Shown in pieces: positions 38,001-49,109 of a DNA stretch of 64,000 nt. Each line of letters begins with the position of its first letter. Positions within the stretch are counted from its first letter, which is position 1. The stretch lies in assembly GCF_018873765.1 (NCBI RefSeq), contig NC_057921.1:68065557-68129556 (forward strand), written 5' to 3'. This DNA comes from Telopea speciosissima (lineage: Eukaryota; Streptophyta; Magnoliopsida; Proteales; Proteaceae). The translations under genes were made by a program, and so were the position numbers. The notes beneath the pieces are model-generated. The model made no database searches and was not told where the DNA came from. It was given only the letters and a program-made list of their open reading frames with translations.

Positions 38001-41000
38001 AATGGATAATGAGGTGGTGAAAATTGATGAGTCAGAGATTTGCAAAGTGGTTATTTTTGGTATTTGGGCTCAAGCATAAATAAAGAAGGTGATATAGAGA
38101 ATGATGTTTCACGGAGAATCAAAATAGGATGGATGAAGTGGCGAGGTGCATCCAAAGTATTGTATGATTGATGCATTCCTTTAAAACTTTTAAAGGAAAA
38201 TTTAATTGGACAGTCATACGACCGACTATGATGTCTGGTACGGAATGTTGGGCAATTAAGAAGCATCATGTAGATAAACTCAGTGTAGTGGAGATGAGGA
38301 TGTGTAGCAAAACTAGGAAGGATAAAATAATGAATGATCATATTAGAGCTGATTTGGGAGTAGCTCTGATACATGATAGGATAGGAGAAAATCATTTAAG
38401 GTGGCATAACCATTGTTTAAAGTATCAATTAATACGATACAGATCGATACGTGTTGGTATTGGTCGATATCAATATGATACATACAGATACATATCAGCA
38501 TCAGTCAATACAGATACGATACATACCGATACATATCTTTTTTTTAGCGAAATAGTATGTCTCGATTGGTATCGTTAGTATCGGCCAATACGGATAGATA
38601 CGTATGATACTTACGATACGTATGTTAAATGTTCTATGAGAGTATCAATACGTATCAGTATGTATCGACCGATACGGCTCGATACAGAGCAATACAACTT
38701 GATACATACCGATATGGTCGACACCAACCGATGCACGTCGATACGACCATGAAAGGCCCATGTGAGTATTGAAATATGATTTTGTTTTTGAGATCAGAGG
38801 TTGTTGGAGATTTCATAGAAAAAAGAGATTTCACAGAAAAATGTAGGTTTTAGAAAAACTTGATCTTTGTGTTTAAATCATGGTTTTTAATCTCTTTTTT
38901 TTTTTTTTTGGCTATAAATCGATAAATTTAGATAAAACTAAGTTTGTTGATACATCATACTTGATCATTACAAGGATTTGTACTCAAATCAATGAAAGTC
39001 TCGTCTCGTTTTACGTTGTTCTCCATTTTAGTGTTTATGCATTATACATGTTATATATTGCTTTTGCCTCCAAAACTGCATTTCCATGTATATCTTGACC
39101 ATTTCCATGCGTATCTATAGCATACGATATGTATCCCCGATACAGTACGATACGATACGATATGTCTCTTAAAATCACCCTTCCAATACGATACCCGACA
39201 CCAATACTTTAAACCTTGGGCATAACCATGTTCAAAAAAGGCCTTTGGATGCTCCAGTACGGAGGAGTGATTTGATTTTGATTGAAGGAACTAAAAGAGC
39301 CAAGGGCATACCTAAACTGACCCTAGGAGAAGTGGTGTGGAAAGACATGCATATCTTAGGCCTTGTATCAAGTATGACCTCGAATAGAGCTGATTGGAGG
39401 GCAAGGACCCATGTAGCTGACCCCATTTAGTTGGGATAAGGCTGAGATGTTGTTGTTGTTGTATGATGTGGTTTAAGGCTTATGGGAGGAGAGAAATAAA
39501 AAGCTTTCTGAAAACGATTCTACAGTTCTAAGAATTTGTGCTTACATTGATACATGTAATTTTATTGGGTTTTGTTATCTAAAGAATTTGTGCTGACATT
39601 GATATATGTAATATTTGACTTCAGCCTTCATTTCCCCTTTCATGCGTGATATCCCCTTTTCCCGGCACAAAATTTATCTGCTTGGGCCACCTGAAGAGGC
39701 TTATCTGGTCGGCCCATAAATATCTGCCACATGGCATGTCAGATGAGCCCAAAGTTTGTGTACAGCTTGATCCCCTTGTCCCATGCTTTCATGCCAAGTT
39801 ACAGCCGAGATGGAATTGGTCTAGTGGCAAAATAAAGCTATAGGAATCCAGGATATGAAGAGGTTAAACAGGTAGAAATGGACTACAGATACTTTAATTT
39901 CCTAGTTTTTATGGACTCTAGTTTGTACAAATTTCAGCATCTAGAAGTTTATTAGAAAGGATATTCTTATTAACACCCCTCAAGCATCTAGAAGTTTATT
40001 ATGAGAAATAGTTATCCGATTACTCATTCCTGTAAGGGGCACTATTTGTGTATTTGGTTTCTATGTTGTCACCAAATACAACTGAATAACATTATATGTT
40101 TTACTTAAACCATAAAAAAAAAACATTATATGTTTTACTTTTGTCTCTGCACTCGATTGTCCCTGCTGACCTAAAACCCAAATTCTACTTACTGCCTTGT
40201 TTCTACAGGAATATGACTCCATGAGATTGATCTCAGAAGATGCTGTCCTTGGATCGGATAAGCATACTGATGATTCCATCTCCTGTTCCAATCTTTATAT
40301 AATAAGGGTTTAGTGTCACCTGAGACGAATGCCATATATTGGTAACCATGCACCCAGCAATTTTTTCTATTCTTAATATTTCCGTTACTCTGTTCGACTA
40401 TGATTTTCATTTAAGCAAGAGGGTTGGGCATGCAGCTAGCTTTCCTGGAGCTTGCAGCTGTGCCCAGTGGAGAGGGTGGGAAGGGGAGGACAGGGGGTTC
40501 ATTTCCATAGGGGGTGGGAGAGAAACAGACTCAGGTTGGGCACAGCGCCAGCATGCCCAGCCTATACCCTTTCTTTAATCCTACATCATTCTTGCTTCCC
40601 TTCTTTGACCCATTTCATCTATATGTTTATATTTCTGGCCACCCTATAGGAAGCTAAAGGTTCAAAAGGACAAAGTTATTTATTTATTTATTATTTATTC
40701 TATAGGACAGTCGTACAGCCAGCTATGATGTATGGGGTGGAAGGTTGGGCAGTTAAGCAGTGTCATATAGATAAACTAAGTGTAGCAGAGACAAGGATGT
40801 TGAGATGGATGTATGGCAAAACTAGAAAGGATAAATTAAGGAATGACCAGATTAGAGTTGACTTAGGAGTTGCCCCGATTCAGGATAATCTCCACGAAAG
40901 TCACCTTAAATGACCATGTTCAATAGAGGCCTTGGGATGCACCAGTATGGAAGATTGATTTGGTTCTGATTGAAGGAGCTAAAAGAGCTAGGGGCTGGCC

Positions 41001-41696
41001 TAAAATGACCCTAGGAGAAGTAGTAAGGAAAGATATGTATAGTTTAGGGCTTGTCCCAAGTATGACTTTGAATAGAGCTGTTTGGAGGGCTCAGATCCAT
41101 GTAGCCGACCCCATTTAGGTGGGTTATTGATGAGTTGTTGTTGATGCTATTGTGCTCTTTTCTTTTTCTTTTTTCTATTATTCTTATTGTTTTGTCTTTG
41201 CAAGGATCCATGTGGCTGACCCCATTTTGTTGGGATAAGGCTCAATTGTTTTATATCTTTTCGTTTAATACATTATTAATACACACAAGGCATACAAATT
41301 GGTGTTAGCAACCTGTCTCCATGGAAAAATTACCAGCATATATATTTGGAGCCATACTTTTTTGTTTTTTTTTTTTTTTGGTAACAATATTTGGAGCAAA
41401 ACTACGACTGTTTGATGACTGTTTTTGAATTCTTTTTATTCTACTTAATTTTTCTTTTCTTTTCTTTTCTCTCCTAATCACTAGGATTAACAATATTAAA
41501 GTGGTAATTTTGCTGATTCTGTTTTCCTTTTGTGATTGCATACAAGACAATCAGAGGGAAGTGCTTTGATAAGTGCATTACAAAGCCAGGGACAAGCCTG
41601 AGCGGGAGTGAAAGTAGTTGTATTTCAAGATGTGTGGATCGCTACATTGAAGCCACGGGTATTATCAGCCGAGCTCTTTTTAGCTCACCGTTCTAG
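35003..41696 (+). CDS. TIM13: Mitochondrial small Tim chaperone, TIM13
   Basis: Two exons join in phase 0: 35003-35116 (38 codons, ending CTTGAG before GTAACC) and 41547-41696 (49 codons plus stop, after a pyrimidine-poor but canonical AG). The 87-aa product starts [14 protein letters not shown] and carries the twin CX3C motif: CFDKC (44-48) and CISRC (63-67) with 14 residues between. It ends [17 protein letters not shown]. Length, motif spacing and the [19 protein letters not shown] block are those of plant TIM13. The known role is in the mitochondrial intermembrane space: with TIM8 it chaperones hydrophobic precursors to the inner membrane. The 6430-bp intron is unusual for a gene with a 264-bp CDS, and is largely RTE LINE pieces plus a nested DNA element. 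Both exons look intact, so the gene is probably functional, but correct splicing is inferred. Confidence 0.88.
35117..37728 (+). other. TIM13 intron, first part
   Basis: Intronic DNA with no exon of TIM13 recognised. It holds CTT and C runs (35323-35354), several T runs, and a stretch at 36530-37610 of unclear repeat origin. The 37656-37728 portion (GTCAAGGCGTCACCTAGGCG, then CCAGGCGCCTTGG) matches a common plant repeat terminus and directly abuts the RTE fragment that follows. Confidence 0.45.
37729..39466 (+). mobile_element. RTE-clade LINE fragment inside the TIM13 intron
   Basis: Pieces of RTE reverse transcriptase are readable: [20 protein letters not shown], then [12 protein letters not shown] (the YADD-type catalytic box, here FAND), and the C-terminal part with [16 protein letters not shown] and [17 protein letters not shown]. 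It resumes after the nested element with [17 protein letters not shown] and ends ADPI followed by ATTTAGTTGGGATAAGGCTG and a GTT-repeat tail, the hallmark of plant RTE elements. It is 5'-truncated and has several stops. It is split by the insertion at 38414-39218. Confidence 0.85.
38414..39218. mobile_element. GATAC-rich nonautonomous DNA element nested in the RTE
   Basis: The 805-bp insert is flanked by an 11-bp direct repeat GGCATAACCAT (38403-38413 and 39219-39229), which restores the continuous RTE sequence when one copy is removed. Ends are imperfect inverted repeats around GTTTAAAGTAT (left) and ATACTTTAAAC (right). The body is full of GATACG/CGATAC and GTATCGG motifs on both sides of an AT-rich centre. 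There is no transposase. A 9-bp reading of the duplication (CATAACCAT) is also possible and would suit a Mutator-like element. Confidence 0.75.
39467..40690 (+). other. TIM13 intron, middle part
   Basis: No coding exon is recognised between the two RTE pieces. The sequence is ordinary AT-rich intronic DNA with no clear repeat family. Confidence 0.4.
40691..41145 (+). mobile_element. RTE-clade LINE 3' fragment inside the TIM13 intron
   Basis: Translation gives [20 protein letters not shown] and [20 protein letters not shown], the conserved C-terminal region after the RT of plant RTE elements, then ADPI, GGGTTATTGATGAG and GTTGTTGTTG. It is heavily 5'-truncated. A further RTE tail (GGCTGACCCCATTTTGTTGG, then GATAAGGCTC) lies at 41212-41245, so at least two insertions are stacked here, about 300 bp before TIM13 exon 2. 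Confidence 0.8.
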
Positions 41697-42061
41697 AGGT
41701 TTGAGGATCTTCGCCGCTGCCATATCTCCAAGAAATTGCATGAGAGAGTGCACTGGACTGAGGCTTGTCGTGGACAATGGTTCACACAAGTTCTTAAAAT
41801 CTTCAAAGCAACATTGCACTTGTTAACTTTAGATTTTTTCTCCCCGGTTTTGTTCTTAAAACCTTCAAAGCATATTCGGTAGTTTGTTCTTTTGAGGAGC
41901 TTCAAGAGAGACATGGATTATGGATAGCCTCTTATTGCAGTGTAACTCTCATAGGGAAATTGTTATCCTTCTACGTAATGGGTTTAATCTTGGGGGGAAA
42001 TTTTTTGCCTTTTTAGGTTTCCTAAAGAGTTAGGTTTCCTTTTTTCAAGGGAATCTGGGCG
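41697..42061 (+). other. Probable TIM13 3' UTR and spacer
   Basis: Non-coding sequence after the TIM13 stop. A segment GTTCTTAAAATCTTCAAAGCA (21 bases, imperfectly repeated about 65 bp later as TTCTTAAAACCTTCAAAGCA) is visible near 41790 and 41855. The poly(A) site is not determined. Confidence 0.35.
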
Positions 42062-42252
42062 ATTTGGATCCAGATCCTCTATTGTCGAGCTGCCCGGCAG
42101 GACCGTGTTATCAAGACACGGCGAGGTGTGTAATGACCACCTTACCCCTACCCGAGCACCTTGCCCAAGCGGGGTTAAGGTGGTCATTGCACGCCTCACC
42201 GTGTCTTGGCAGCACGGTCCTGCCAAGCAGCTCGGCAGTAGAGGATCCAAAT
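42062..42252. mobile_element. Foldback MITE
   Basis: The 191-bp element is nearly all inverted repeat: the left arm ATTTGGATCC...CAGATCCTCT, GAGCTGCCCGGCAGGACCGT and AGACACGGCGAGGTGTG is mirrored by the right arm to AGTAGAGGATCCAAAT. Arms are about 85 bp and over 85% alike by eye. A partial left arm of the same family (TCGAATCCTCTACCGCTGAG, then CTGCCCAGCAGGACTGTG) lies at 42573-42635. No clear target duplication was found. Confidence 0.75.
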
Positions 42253-42779
42253 GGAGTTCAAGGGACTTTGCCGTTGAGGTACACAGGTGGGGCGAGTGCT
42301 TTCTACTCTTACCATGGAGGTGACGGAAGGCATTGGTGCATGATAGAGATGTAGAGAGATGAGGTGGGGGGAGGGATACACAGACGGACAGGTGGGACAG
42401 GAAGGGATACACAAAGGTAGAGAGGGGGGGGGGAACCGAGGTAGGGCAAAGAAGGAGACGTAGAAATACGAGGGAAAGGAAACCCTAGAGCGCCAAAATT
42501 CTCTGAAGAAACTCTTGAGACCTTCAACACAAGATTCAAAACCCAATCTGTTGCAGGTGCCAATGATCAATAGTTGGGTTTCGAATCCTCTACCGCTGAG
42601 CTGCCCAGCAGGACTGTGTTGCCAAGACACGGTTCCCTTCTAAGTGATAGGTACATCCAAGTTGTCAGTAGTCAGTACTATTGGGTAATCTCTTCAGGTA
42701 CGTGGATCAGTATGCATCCTTTCCTTTACTTCAACATAAGACCAATTTTTCTCTGAGGACATTTCAAGACTTAATCTAT
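42253..42779. other. Gene-free spacer
   Basis: Purine-rich sequence (42354-42470) plus the partial MITE arm at 42573-42635. Minus-strand frames here are Pro/Ser low-complexity translations and are not genes. Confidence 0.4.
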
Positions 42780-44783
42780 TACCTCTATAATTCCCCTTTG
42801 TTAAGTTTCATATTGTGTGTAATTGGATTTCTATTAAGAATGAAAGGAATAAATATACAAAGGAAGGAGTCAATCACTCCATAAGAAAGGAAATAAAAAA
42901 AATAAAATCCTAACTATCCTAATCTTGTTGGGAAAAATGTGAAAATCCTTTTCCATCGGTGTGCAAAGAAAATTGGAAGAATACGGCAATATGTGAATAG
43001 TAATTGTGAATAGTATCATGTGAATAGTGATCACGTGTGGGACCTACGTTAACATAAAATGAGAGCGTACAAAGAATGTATAAAAATGATAAAAGCAAAC
43101 AAACTCACAGACATAAGTGTTTACGTGGTTCAGCAATGCCTACATCCACGGGTGTAATTGGGACTTCTTCAATATGAGAGAACTGAGACAATAATCGTAC
43201 AAGTAATAACACTTGGATTTAAACCAAACGCAACCCTGTATCCAAAGCCGGATACCCCTTGTACACCCTCTCTCAACTCACACTCTCAAACCACTGAAGA
43301 GATTGTACTAAACCCAATAACTCCAAAAAACACTCTCACCTTCATAGCTCTTGAACTTGTGTGTTCAATCTGTTCAAGTGTCGAGAAACCCTTGCCCTTA
43401 TCCCCTATTTATAGGAAATGGCAAGGATGAATTTTTCACGTTCAACATGATGTTTGAATAGTTGACGAGTAGGCAAATAGGTGGGAGGCACCCCCCCCCC
43501 TTCCCATTTTCTCTTCTTTCATTTAGTGGCTAAGACCCTTTTGTTTTATCTTTTTTAAATCTCTTCTCTTTCTTCTCCTCATTTATTTGTTTTTTTGTTT
43601 TTTTGTTTTTTTTGTCTTGACTTTTTTTTACACAACACACCACCGCCCAACCCATTTGTCAAGGGCGGTGGTGGGCCCTCATAAATGAGGAGGACCCAAC
43701 AAATCTATATCCTAAATTGATTGACAGATATATACAAGAAGAAACACAATATAAACATGTTGAATTGAATGGAATGAGTCAATGCCAACTCATCCAGAAT
43801 ATATCGCTAACACTCCTCCTCAAGGTGGAACATGAAGATCCTGAATGCCCAACTTGAACCCTGAGATGCTAAAATTGTATCCTAAATTGATACAATTTAG
43901 GATATATATAAGAAGAAAGGAAATAAAAGAATCAAATCCTACCTATCCTAATCTATATCCTAAATTGATTGACAGATATATACACGAAGAAACACACTAT
44001 AAACACTTTTTTTTTTGGTGAAAACAATATAAACTATTTGAATTGAATGGAATGAGTCAATGCCAACTCATCCAGAATATATAACTAACACTCTCCCTCA
44101 AGGTAGAGCATAAAAATCCTGAATGCCCAACTTGGACTTGAGATGCTGAAATTGTACTCATCCAAGGGATTTGGTGAATAAATCTGCAAGTTGAATTTTA
44201 GATGCAATCTTGGTAGTACAGATCAGACCCTGTTGCAATTTTTCACAAACAACATTACAATCAATCTAGATGTGTTTGGTGCGCTCAGGGTAAACTGGGT
44301 TAGCTGCAATGTGTAGGGCCACTTGGTTGTCACAATAGAGAGGGATGCCCTGTGGGAGGGTCATGCCAAGGTCACGTAGGAGATAAGAGAGCCAAGTAAT
44401 TTCACAAGTAACTACTACCATAACGCGATATTGGCCTCCGCAGATGAACGTGATACAATAGATTGCGTCTTAGTCTACCAAGAAATACGACTAGAACCAA
44501 GTAAGTTGCAATAGCCAATCATGAAACGTCTAGTCATTGGACAACTTGCCCAATCTGAGTCACAATATGCTCTCAAACGGAGATATGGGGAAGCATGAAG
44601 GAAGATGCCGTTGCCAAGGCTGCTCTTCAAATACCTAAATAGACGATGAGCAGCCTCAAGGTGAGGTTGGCAAGGCTGGTGCATAAATTGACTAAGAATG
44701 TTGACCGAATGCACTATATCAGGTCGCGTAACAATGAGGTAGATGTGGCGACCAACCAACCGGCACACCCCACAATTCAACAA
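42780..44783 (-). mobile_element. Ty1/copia-like fossil with duplicated LTR parts
   Basis: Minus-strand translation near 44783-44475 shows the end of a copia polyprotein (LVGRHIYLIVTRPDIVHSVN, then HLEAAHRLFRYLKSS and LRAYCDSDWASCP), followed by RNase H sequence to about 44130. An LTR-type start TGTTAGTTATATATTCTGGA lies at 44092 reading leftward, and a second related LTR segment begins near 43824, so two LTR-derived stretches lie in tandem. The element is broken and incomplete: integrase and most of the reverse transcriptase are absent. A solo LTR is nested within it. Confidence 0.75.
42926..43701. mobile_element. Solo LTR nested in the copia LTR segment
   Basis: The 776-bp insert begins TGTTGGGAAA and ends GGACCCAACA (TG...CA, with a 7-bp terminal inverted repeat TGTTGGG/CCCAACA). 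It is flanked by AATCT on both sides (42921-42925 and 43702-43706), and removing it restores the related LTR sequence seen near 43945-43965. No internal region is present. It contains the block TTTACGTGGTTCAGCAATGC common in plant LTR elements. Confidence 0.8.
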
Positions 44784-45252
44784 ACAAAAACCACCTTTCA
44801 GTTTATCTGATGATGATTCACAAGCATAGAAGGGAATTAAGGAAGCTTAGATATCCTTGTCAATTAAGTTGTTGTCCTAAACCAAATGCAATGCTTAGCC
44901 CCACCAAAAAGAAGGTGACCACCATACGGAAAGTTTGCTGTACACTACAGGAACACAGCCCGATGGCCAATTCTACCATGCAATGTCCCTCACATTACAT
45001 CCATCACACGTATTTCTTTGACCAAAGATAAAAGAGATCAATTTTCTTTGACCAAAATGAAAGCAAAACATACATGGAGGGGAAAATGTGTTGAAATCTC
45101 TGAGCTTATAACTTGTTCAAAATCTTATAGAAAGCTAATGATTTACCAATATCATCAAATTGTAATAAATCTGACACCGATGATAACTGGTACTTTTGGG
45201 TTCAAAAAACTCATCAATAGAGCAAGATATCAAGACATGATCTGCAACCTAC
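44784..45252 (-). other. Probable 3' UTR of NAC-alpha and spacer
   Basis: Non-coding sequence between the copia fossil and the NAC-alpha stop codon. No poly(A) site could be fixed. Confidence 0.35.
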
Positions 45253-48200
45253 CTATGTGGTGAGCTCCATAATGGCGCCCACTATATCCCCAGTGTGTGT
45301 CTTGAGAGCCTTGACAGCCTTGGCCCTTGACACTCCCGCCTGTGTCATCACCAAATCAATATCACGGGGCTCCACCCCTGTCTCGTCGACCTCCTCCTCT
45401 TCCTCATCAGCCTGTGAGGCAGCCGCGGCAGCAGAAACATCAGGTTTTGCCATTACTGATCCCATATCTGGCATCCTGAACTGTTGGGCAGCCTGTGTCT
45501 GCAGCTGAGAGCTTAAATCCTCAATCTTTGCCTCCCCAAATATGACGTATGTTTCAGAATTTGGGCTCTTGAATACATCAGGTTTGGAGATGACAAACAA
45601 TATCTGAAGGGTCCAGACCCCCCACCCCCAAAAAAAAAACAAAAACAAAAGATAAATTATTAATTTTTTTTTTCTAAGCTGTAGAAAGCTATCAATCTTT
45701 ATTGTCAGGAAGATTGCACAGACAGGATAATTAACCAAGACTTACATTTTTGGTCCTCTTAATTGTGACCCTACTAACACCCATAACAAGTTTCATCCCC
45801 AGCTTTAGCATCGCCTTACGGCTCTTTTTCTCACTTCTGCTCTGCTTTGAGCTCTCATTCGTCCCTGCACCTTGTTCACCTATTGACAGAATTTCATGGG
45901 CAAGTAAGACTTTCTTTCAAATAAACAAGGCGAGAAATGAAATATTTACAAAGTTGAAACCTAGATAGATCACAGAATGGTTAAGACTTGGAAGCACAAT
46001 AACTCTCACAGAAAGATGGTTTTTTTCCCAGGTGGATAAAATATGTCTTGTCATTAGATCATCGTGCTGAAACATGAGATGTGTGCAGAAGACCTTGGAA
46101 TCTACCTATCCATAGATTTTCACCAGAACCATCACAGAAAGATGTTAATAAGCTGTGGATTTAGAGATCTATACAGAATCAATTATGTTGCAAAAATTGA
46201 AAAGTTTTAAGCTTCAAAACAGACAAAAAATTGGATTTTTTATTACATATAATAATAAATTATATTGGAACAAGAAAATAAGCTATGACTACGGCAACAG
46301 CTGCGAGACGGCCCGCCTATAGTCACAACCAAGAGTGCCAGGGGGGGGGGGGACAGCAGGAAAGAGAGAAGTTACAATCTCACAAAGGCAACCTGTCTCC
46401 AAAAGGCCAAAACATAGCTTTGAACAGACGGCACCTAGTTTAGCCAAGTCATCAGTCTCCGTTGGCTTCCATTCAAAAGAAATGTTTGCTTGAGTGGCCA
46501 CTTCAGTAAACCTCACAGGTGCGGCTAGGGAAAAATGATTATGGGGTGAAATGGTCATTGGTATGGTATGGAGGCAAGAAACAACTGGAGGCCTAGATGT
46601 GGAAAAAATATATGATTCAAGCTTATAACAAACTACAAGAAACTTATAATTCTAGTGTTCTAACTTCTCAGCAACAACTCTACCTGCAAGCGTCAAGCAC
46701 TCTGTACTACACTACTACAAATGTACATTTAAACCCTAGTCCTACATCATTTGCATCTCATGCTTCAGAAGATCAAACACCGTAAGATAGAGACATGATT
46801 TGAAGAACAACTAAGAGTAACCAAGCACCATGTTATGCCTAAAACTTAGGTGTTTTTTAAGGTTTTCCATGCACCGATAAGGCCAAGTACTGACAAATCA
46901 GCAAAACTTTAAGGCTCTTTGGTTTCCACAGAAAAGCATAAACAAAACAGGTAGTGTAGCCTCCATGGGGCAGTCTGCAGAAGGAAGCCCATCAGCCCAT
47001 CTTGATAAACTTGAATCTTCAACAACACAAGTAGGAATCCTCATACCCTGCTTTTACTTTTTCTGTCCATCATCCACCTTGGAATTCCCCAATAAATGTC
47101 TCCATTCCAAATACATAATCCGAGTTAGAAGATGCAGGGATTATCTTGAGGAAAATATTTACAACCATGCCTGGCTATGCCAAACCCAAAGTGAATAGGA
47201 ATTGAAAATCACAAATTGCACTTATGATTAGGAAAGGGGAAAATGTTTTAGTTTTACTGAAATAAAATAAAATAAGTGGTGTATCTTGACCACAGATACA
47301 TTTGGCACCCATGGAGGACTCCACCCCCATCATATGATTGGATTCTTCTCCTCATTCAACCATGCCCAAGTGTACTTCCTTGTCATAACCAAACTAAAAG
47401 TTGAGAGATGGCAAAAAAACATTAAAAAAAAAAAAAAAAAACTTCGTTTTTCCAGGAAACTATTTTAAGGTGAAACAAACAATGCTCCAGCAGATTGAGA
47501 GGCAAAGCGCAATCCAAAAGACTGGATGAAAAACATCCAAGAAGCTCGAAAAATGTTCACCAATAAAACGAAATTAGCATTATATAACACAATAAAGATG
47601 TAAATCACAATTCAGATGGGAAAACAAAGAAATAGAATAGGATGATTGCAATATCAGTTGAAAATCTTGGTCAGTCAGTCATCATAAAGATAACACAACC
47701 AAGAGAATCCAACTTTAAGGAAATTCTCACTAAAGGTTTGACATAAATATGGAGAGAATCAAAGCAAGAATACTGCTCTTAGAACACTTTTAGGCTAACA
47801 TACAGAAATTACAGGTGTAAGTAGGGTCCACGAACATATGAGGTCTCATTGGGATCAAAAAACTCAAATATGTAAGCAGCTCCCTGCATTCTAAATATGT
47901 TACTTAATCATCAGACTGCGCTCAAAACATTCAACATTATTTAGCACAAAAACATTTGTACCTGCTCCGTAAAGCGAACAATGGAATTACACAAGGGGAA
48001 GGGGTGGGGATGGGGAAGAGATTAAGCACTCCCCTAAATCACTGCAAGATTTTTTAAAACAAAATTTATCAGCTTTGAGAATCAAGGATAGATCTCACAG
48101 GCAACAAAGAGTACTTAGATACTCATAACCTACAGACTAAAGCAAAACAAAATCTAGGGCATATAGTACGGTTTCGTCAAACAAAAGTGAGAACAGCAAG

Positions 48201-48610
48201 GACAAATGAATCGAGAAACTCTAAGACCAATCTACTGCATCAATCAAGTATTATTGTAGTGGTGGAATATGTAGAGACGATGATGGACGTAGGACGATAA
48301 GAGAAATTAAAAAAGCGCTGATAGAAGTGCTGAGGAATGAGAAAGCAAAGAACCTTCGGTTCCGTCGTCCTTCTCGTCATCGTCATCGTCATCATCATCA
48401 TCGTCGTCCTCGTCGTCATCCTTAACATCCTCAACTACGGGCTCATCGTTCTGTCAAATAGGAAAGAGAATGATGAAAAATCAATTAACAAATGGCAAAG
48501 CATGTGAAAGTAGGGCGCAAGTTTTATACAAGAATCCTCTAAACCTGAAGTTTACGCCGCTCCTTGACGGAGGTGAGCTGTTCCTCCTCTTCGACGACGG
48601 GGCCCGGCAT
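45253..48610 (-). CDS. NACA: Nascent polypeptide-associated complex alpha subunit
   Basis: Four coding exons on the minus strand: 48610-48545, 48450-48354, 45879-45746 and 45603-45253, with phases 0, 1 and 0, giving 215 aa. The order is an N-terminal [20 protein letters not shown], an Asp/Glu-rich stretch of about 22 residues (about 29-51), the NAC domain ([67 protein letters not shown]; about 60-130) and a C-terminal UBA domain ([20 protein letters not shown], then [20 protein letters not shown]). NAC-alpha pairs with BTF3/NAC-beta at the ribosome exit and shields nascent chains. Splice sites are GT-AG; the exon 2 donor (GTTCTTTG) is weak but gives the right frame. The usual MKPIPGVSRV reads [10 protein letters not shown] here, a mild divergence in a well-conserved turn. 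The gene otherwise looks whole; the 2.5-kb second intron holds no recognised element. Confidence 0.9.
45880..48353 (-). other. Second intron of NAC-alpha
   Basis: A 2474-bp intron with no recognised gene or transposon. It contains a G run near 46340-46351 and an A run near 47424-47440. Small frames in it have no family resemblance. Confidence 0.5.
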
Positions 48611-49109
48611 TGTGCAGAACCACCACAATTCTGTGCTCTGCAACTTCCAATAAGGTAAATGAGAAGATAGTGTGAGAGTGTGAGGGCTTCTCCTCACCTT
48701 CCCTCGGCCTCACGATGACATTATCACTTATTATGGGGCTTGCGTGATACTCCTCCGGAGCACGAAGTCTGTTGATCCGTCGATCTCATGAGCGTTCAGT
48801 TGGTGGGCCACCTAAATGTTGCCTAGGACACTTTTTGGGATCGATTGATTAAAAATTATAACAGTGCTAATCTAGATCATATCCTCTCTATTCCATTCCA
48901 TTGATGGGAATATATTTCTTCTTAACCAAAAATAGAATAGACATATCATCGGTCTCTCTTTAATTTTAATTTTGTTGAATGAAATAAATAGGTTAAATAA
49001 TTTTGGTGTGCTTATCCGCAGTATATAACGAGCTTAAGTCCCTACAAAAATTAAAAATTAAAAAATTCCCTTAAAAGGAACGGTAACAAATATTAGGCAA
49101 AAGTTTCTC
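48611..49109 (-). promoter_or_regulatory. Upstream region of NAC-alpha
   Basis: About 500 bp between the NAC-alpha start codon and the Pack-MULE. It should hold the leader and promoter. No TATA box in a convincing position was seen. Its outer end (49101-49109) is the target duplication of the transposon, so the insertion lies close to the promoter. Confidence 0.4.

Noticed and set aside
42196-42630. Minus-strand frame of 144 codons
   Set aside because: It spans a MITE arm and Pro/Ser-rich purine tract translation; no domain.
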